In this document: positions 62,001 through 64,000 of the stretch, piece by piece | How positions within the stretch are numbered: the first letter of the stretch is position 1 | How the letters are laid out: each line of letters opens with the position of its first letter | Assembly: GCA_018136815.1 (NCBI GenBank) | Contig: CM030938.1 | Span: 4,607,724 to 4,671,723 of the forward strand | Direction: 5' to 3' | Origin: Isochrysis galbana | Taxonomy: Eukaryota > Haptophyta > Isochrysidales > Isochrysidaceae | Length of the DNA: 64,000 bases | Made by a program: the position numbers and the translations under genes | Notes under the pieces: generated by a model | The model's database searches: none | What the model was told of the DNA's origin: nothing | The model's input: the letters and a program-made list of their open reading frames with translations, nothing else

Positions 62001-62171
62001 GCGGGGGGGAGAGGGAGGGAGGGGCGACGGAGAGGCCGGGCGTCGGCGGGGACAGCGGCGAGGGCCGGGAAGGGGATCGTGGGTACGTGGGACCCAGAAG
62101 GGTTGTGAGTCAGCGATTCTCAACCAGACGAGGAGGCGCCGCAAACCGTCGGGGAGCGTCCCCCCCGCGCG

Positions 62172-63362
62172 ATGGGCGTCGCCCTCGTGGCGCCGCTCGC
62201 CACGATGCTGCTCGCGCTGGTGGGAGCGGGCGGCGCGGTGGGGCATGAGGGGCAGCACGGCAGCTCCCACTGCCACGCCTGGCCTCCCTCTTCTCCTCTC
62301 CCTCCCTCTTTCTCTACCTTTCTCTCTCCCTCCTCTCTCCCCCCTCTCTCTCCTCTCCTCTCTCTCTCCTCTCCTCTCTCTCCCTCCTCTCCGCGCGGCT
62401 CGATGTGGCTGGCAGCCCAGCCGGCGCCCAACCCATCGCCGTGCCGCCCCTTCGGCCGGCCGCGCCGCTCGGCGCCCCCTGCAATGCAGCTTGAGCCAGT
62501 GGAGGGCTCGCCCACCGTTTCCCCCTCGCCCAGTCAGGTGCAGCAGGGAGGAACCACCGCTCTCTCTCAGCCGCTGCCGCGCCCGCGGGCGCGAGCGCCT
62601 TGTGGACTAACGAGTGCTTCCACCATCTTCATCCCGGGCGGCGGCATGCGCACCATCTCGTACCAGACACCAGCGCTCGATCAGGTGCACGTCGAGCTCT
62701 CGAGCCGGCAGGGGCCGCTCGACAGCGACATTGAGGTGTGGCGTGGGCCCGACTGGACGCCGTGCAAGATCCGCGTCTTTATTGAGGACGGCAAGCTCCG
62801 GCCCTTTAACGCCGTCATCAAGACGCCACGCGGGCCAAGCACGCTCGCTATCCGCAACCTCGCCGGGATGGAACATCCAATCGCCGCCAACGTCTTCACC
62901 GAGGACGCGCCCGAGCCGTCGGCAGAGTGCACCTCGTCGTACACCACGATGAGCGGAGGCGCGGTTCGCATGCTTCCATTCGAGCCTTCGGTCCAGAGCG
63001 TCGAGGTACTGCTCAAGACGGACGGGCGGCCGCTCAACGCCCGGATTGAGCTCTTCCAGGGTTCCACCAGCAATCTGAAGAAGGTGATTGAGCTCTATTC
63101 AGAGGACGGTCGCGAGCGGCTCTTCTACTCGATCCTGCGGACGCCGGGGCCCGGTCACATCATCCGTATCATCAACACGGCGCACCCGGAGTATGTGATG
63201 AGCGCGTCGGTTGTGCCCCACTCGTATGACGAGTCGGATGGAGAGGAGGACGCGCCGCCGCTCCCAAGCCTGCCGGCCGTCAAGCCTGCTCTTGGTAGTG
63301 GGCACGAGGGACCGAGTAAAGTGGGCTGGCTTGACCGCCTCTCAAAGCACATCTTCAGGTGA
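62172..63362 (+). CDS. Signal-peptide protein with a duplicated beta-rich domain
   Basis: 396 aa. The N-terminal leader (MGVALVAPLATMLLALVGAG) suggests secretory or plastid targeting. Residues of about 35-75 are Ser/Pro/Leu low complexity from a CT tract, possibly a missed intron or an expanded linker. Two related repeats of about 90 residues follow. Repeat 1 (about 152-245) has GGGMRTISYQTP, VHVELSSRQGPLDSDIEVW, IEDGKLRPFNAVIKTPRGP. Repeat 2 (about 260-350) has GGAVRMLPFEP, VEVLLKTDGRPLNARIELF, SEDGRERLFYSILRTPGPG. An acidic C-terminal tail ends with LDRLSKHIFR. Similar paired domains occur, as far as I recall, in conserved uncharacterised proteins of diatoms and haptophytes. No function is inferred. 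Confidence 0.75.
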   Translation: MGVALVAPLATMLLALVGAGGAVGHEGQHGSSHCHAWPPSSPLPPSFSTFLSPSSLPPLSPLLSLSSPLSPSSPRGSMWLAAQPAPNPSPCRPFGRPRRSAPPAMQLEPVEGSPTVSPSPSQVQQGGTTALSQPLPRPRARAPCGLTSASTIFIPGGGMRTISYQTPALDQVHVELSSRQGPLDSDIEVWRGPDWTPCKIRVFIEDGKLRPFNAVIKTPRGPSTLAIRNLAGMEHPIAANVFTEDAPEPSAECTSSYTTMSGGAVRMLPFEPSVQSVEVLLKTDGRPLNARIELFQGSTSNLKKVIELYSEDGRERLFYSILRTPGPGHIIRIINTAHPEYVMSASVVPHSYDESDGEEDAPPLPSLPAVKPALGSGHEGPSKVGWLDRLSKHIFR

Positions 63363-63820
63363 AAGCCTGCTTCGGCGAAAACACGAGCCATCATCAGTAG
63401 TTGCTGCGATTCCGAGCCCTTTGTCAGCGCTCGTTTCGCCCACCTCCGACACCGGGGCGCAGCTATCTAACGCACGGCCCGCAACGCATGACCGCACCCG
63501 CGCTACACATGAGGGCCGGAGCGACCTAGGCTTGTAAGACCGCCCCAGAAAGCAAAGCTCAAGGTGAACTCCGCCGCCGGTGGCGGGGCGGTCCATCGCT
63601 TGTTGTTTCTGCAACCTAGAGCCTTGTGTTAGTGCTCGCATTGCCCATCTCCGACATGGGAGCACGAACGCCCAGCAGGCGGCCAGCTGCTCGTCGCCAC
63701 CGCGCCCTTAGTACAGCCCGCACAGCTTGTACGACAGCGGGCACCCGCGGAACTCGCAGTGCCACGGCGGTCGACCTCAAGATCGATTAGCGTTTGGGCG
63801 CCCGGCGGCGTCGCCTCCCT
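63363..63820. other. Downstream region, no gene seen
   Basis: Contains a local imperfect repeat: GCGATTCCGAGCCCTTTGTC...GCTCG at about 63409-63431 resembles TGCAACCTAGAGCCTTGTGT...GCTCG at about 63610-63640, each followed by a CCCA.CTCCGACA word. No coding signal. Confidence 0.35.
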
Positions 63821-64000
63821 CATTATTCGGCGTGCCGCTCCTCTAACCTCGCCCACGCTCGTGACGTGGATGGTTCCGACGATGCTCAAAGCACGATGCA
63901 CGACCTAGCGTTCCACCCTAGCATTGACCACGTTCCCCGCTCGCGCATCAAGGACAAGGCGGATAGAATGGCTGCGCGCGTGCTCAGCACTCGGCCAACA
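63821..64000 (+). CDS. Possible exon running off the right edge
   Basis: An open frame containing TMHDLAFHPSIDHVPRSR then IKDKADRMAARVLSTRPT continues to the last base. The sequence is protein-like in composition. The start is unknown; an ATG lies at about 63894. Confidence 0.3.

Noticed and set aside
1..64000. CRISPR-like or bacterial operon signals
   Set aside because: The only regular repeat with constant period is the contiguous 204-bp array, without spacers. Genes are intron-bearing and widely spaced.

Overview
This window is nuclear DNA of a eukaryote, most likely a unicellular alga with a complex plastid. A haptophyte is my best guess, but this is inference. The evidence is: high GC content; very long polypurine/polypyrimidine and poly-G/poly-C tracts; spliceosomal genes with short GT-AG introns; eukaryotic endoplasmic-reticulum and kinase genes (ERO1, an AGC-type kinase); organelle-type genes with hydrophobic N-terminal leaders (an RSH alarmone synthetase, an RsmE rRNA methyltransferase, a SOUL/DUF2358 protein); and many transposable elements. 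There are no bacterial operons and no CRISPR array, and I found no rRNA or tRNA gene.

Layout. 1-6460 (minus): a retroelement-like Gag ORF, an in-frame UAG, then one open frame running off the left edge that carries a long Pro/Ser/Glu-rich segment and a complete phage-type DNA-methyltransferase-like domain. 7685-10935 (plus): a low-complexity membrane protein broken by one frame change. 12483-15282 (plus): an eight-exon ERO1 gene. 16096-18944: a segment flanked by 21-bp direct repeats, holding a CRESS-DNA-virus-type Rep, a cystine-knot-like mini-protein ORF and a CCCH-finger-like ORF. 20473-21330 (minus): a single-domain RelA/SpoT synthetase. 23656-26975 (plus): a seven-exon DUF2358 + SOUL gene. 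27265-29295: a non-autonomous hAT-type element. 29642-33138 (minus): a four-exon gene of unknown function. 33411-35307: a young copia-type element with gag only. 35341-35760: a small MITE. 36697-38019 (plus): an AGC-type pseudokinase. 39589-43879: a terminal-inverted-repeat element filled by a 204-bp tandem array. 45340-47798 (minus): a two-exon polytopic membrane protein. 48807-52494: a second copy of the inverted-repeat element family, carrying a spliced gene. 53464-55179 (plus): a two-exon gene with a KOW-like domain and a coiled coil. 57747-58673 (minus): RsmE. 59336-60254: hAT transposase fragments. 62172-63362 (plus): a secreted or plastid protein with a duplicated beta-rich domain. An open frame runs off the right edge.

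Host genes sit as islands between mobile elements. Nearly every gene start lies beside a strong GA/CT or poly-G/poly-C tract. The strongest candidates for something undescribed are the Gag-UAG-methyltransferase polyprotein, the CRESS Rep cassette with its cystine-knot ORF, and the inverted-repeat transposon family that has accumulated a 204-bp array. Splice models were built by eye from GT-AG sites, reading phase and recalled family motifs. No alignment or database search was run.
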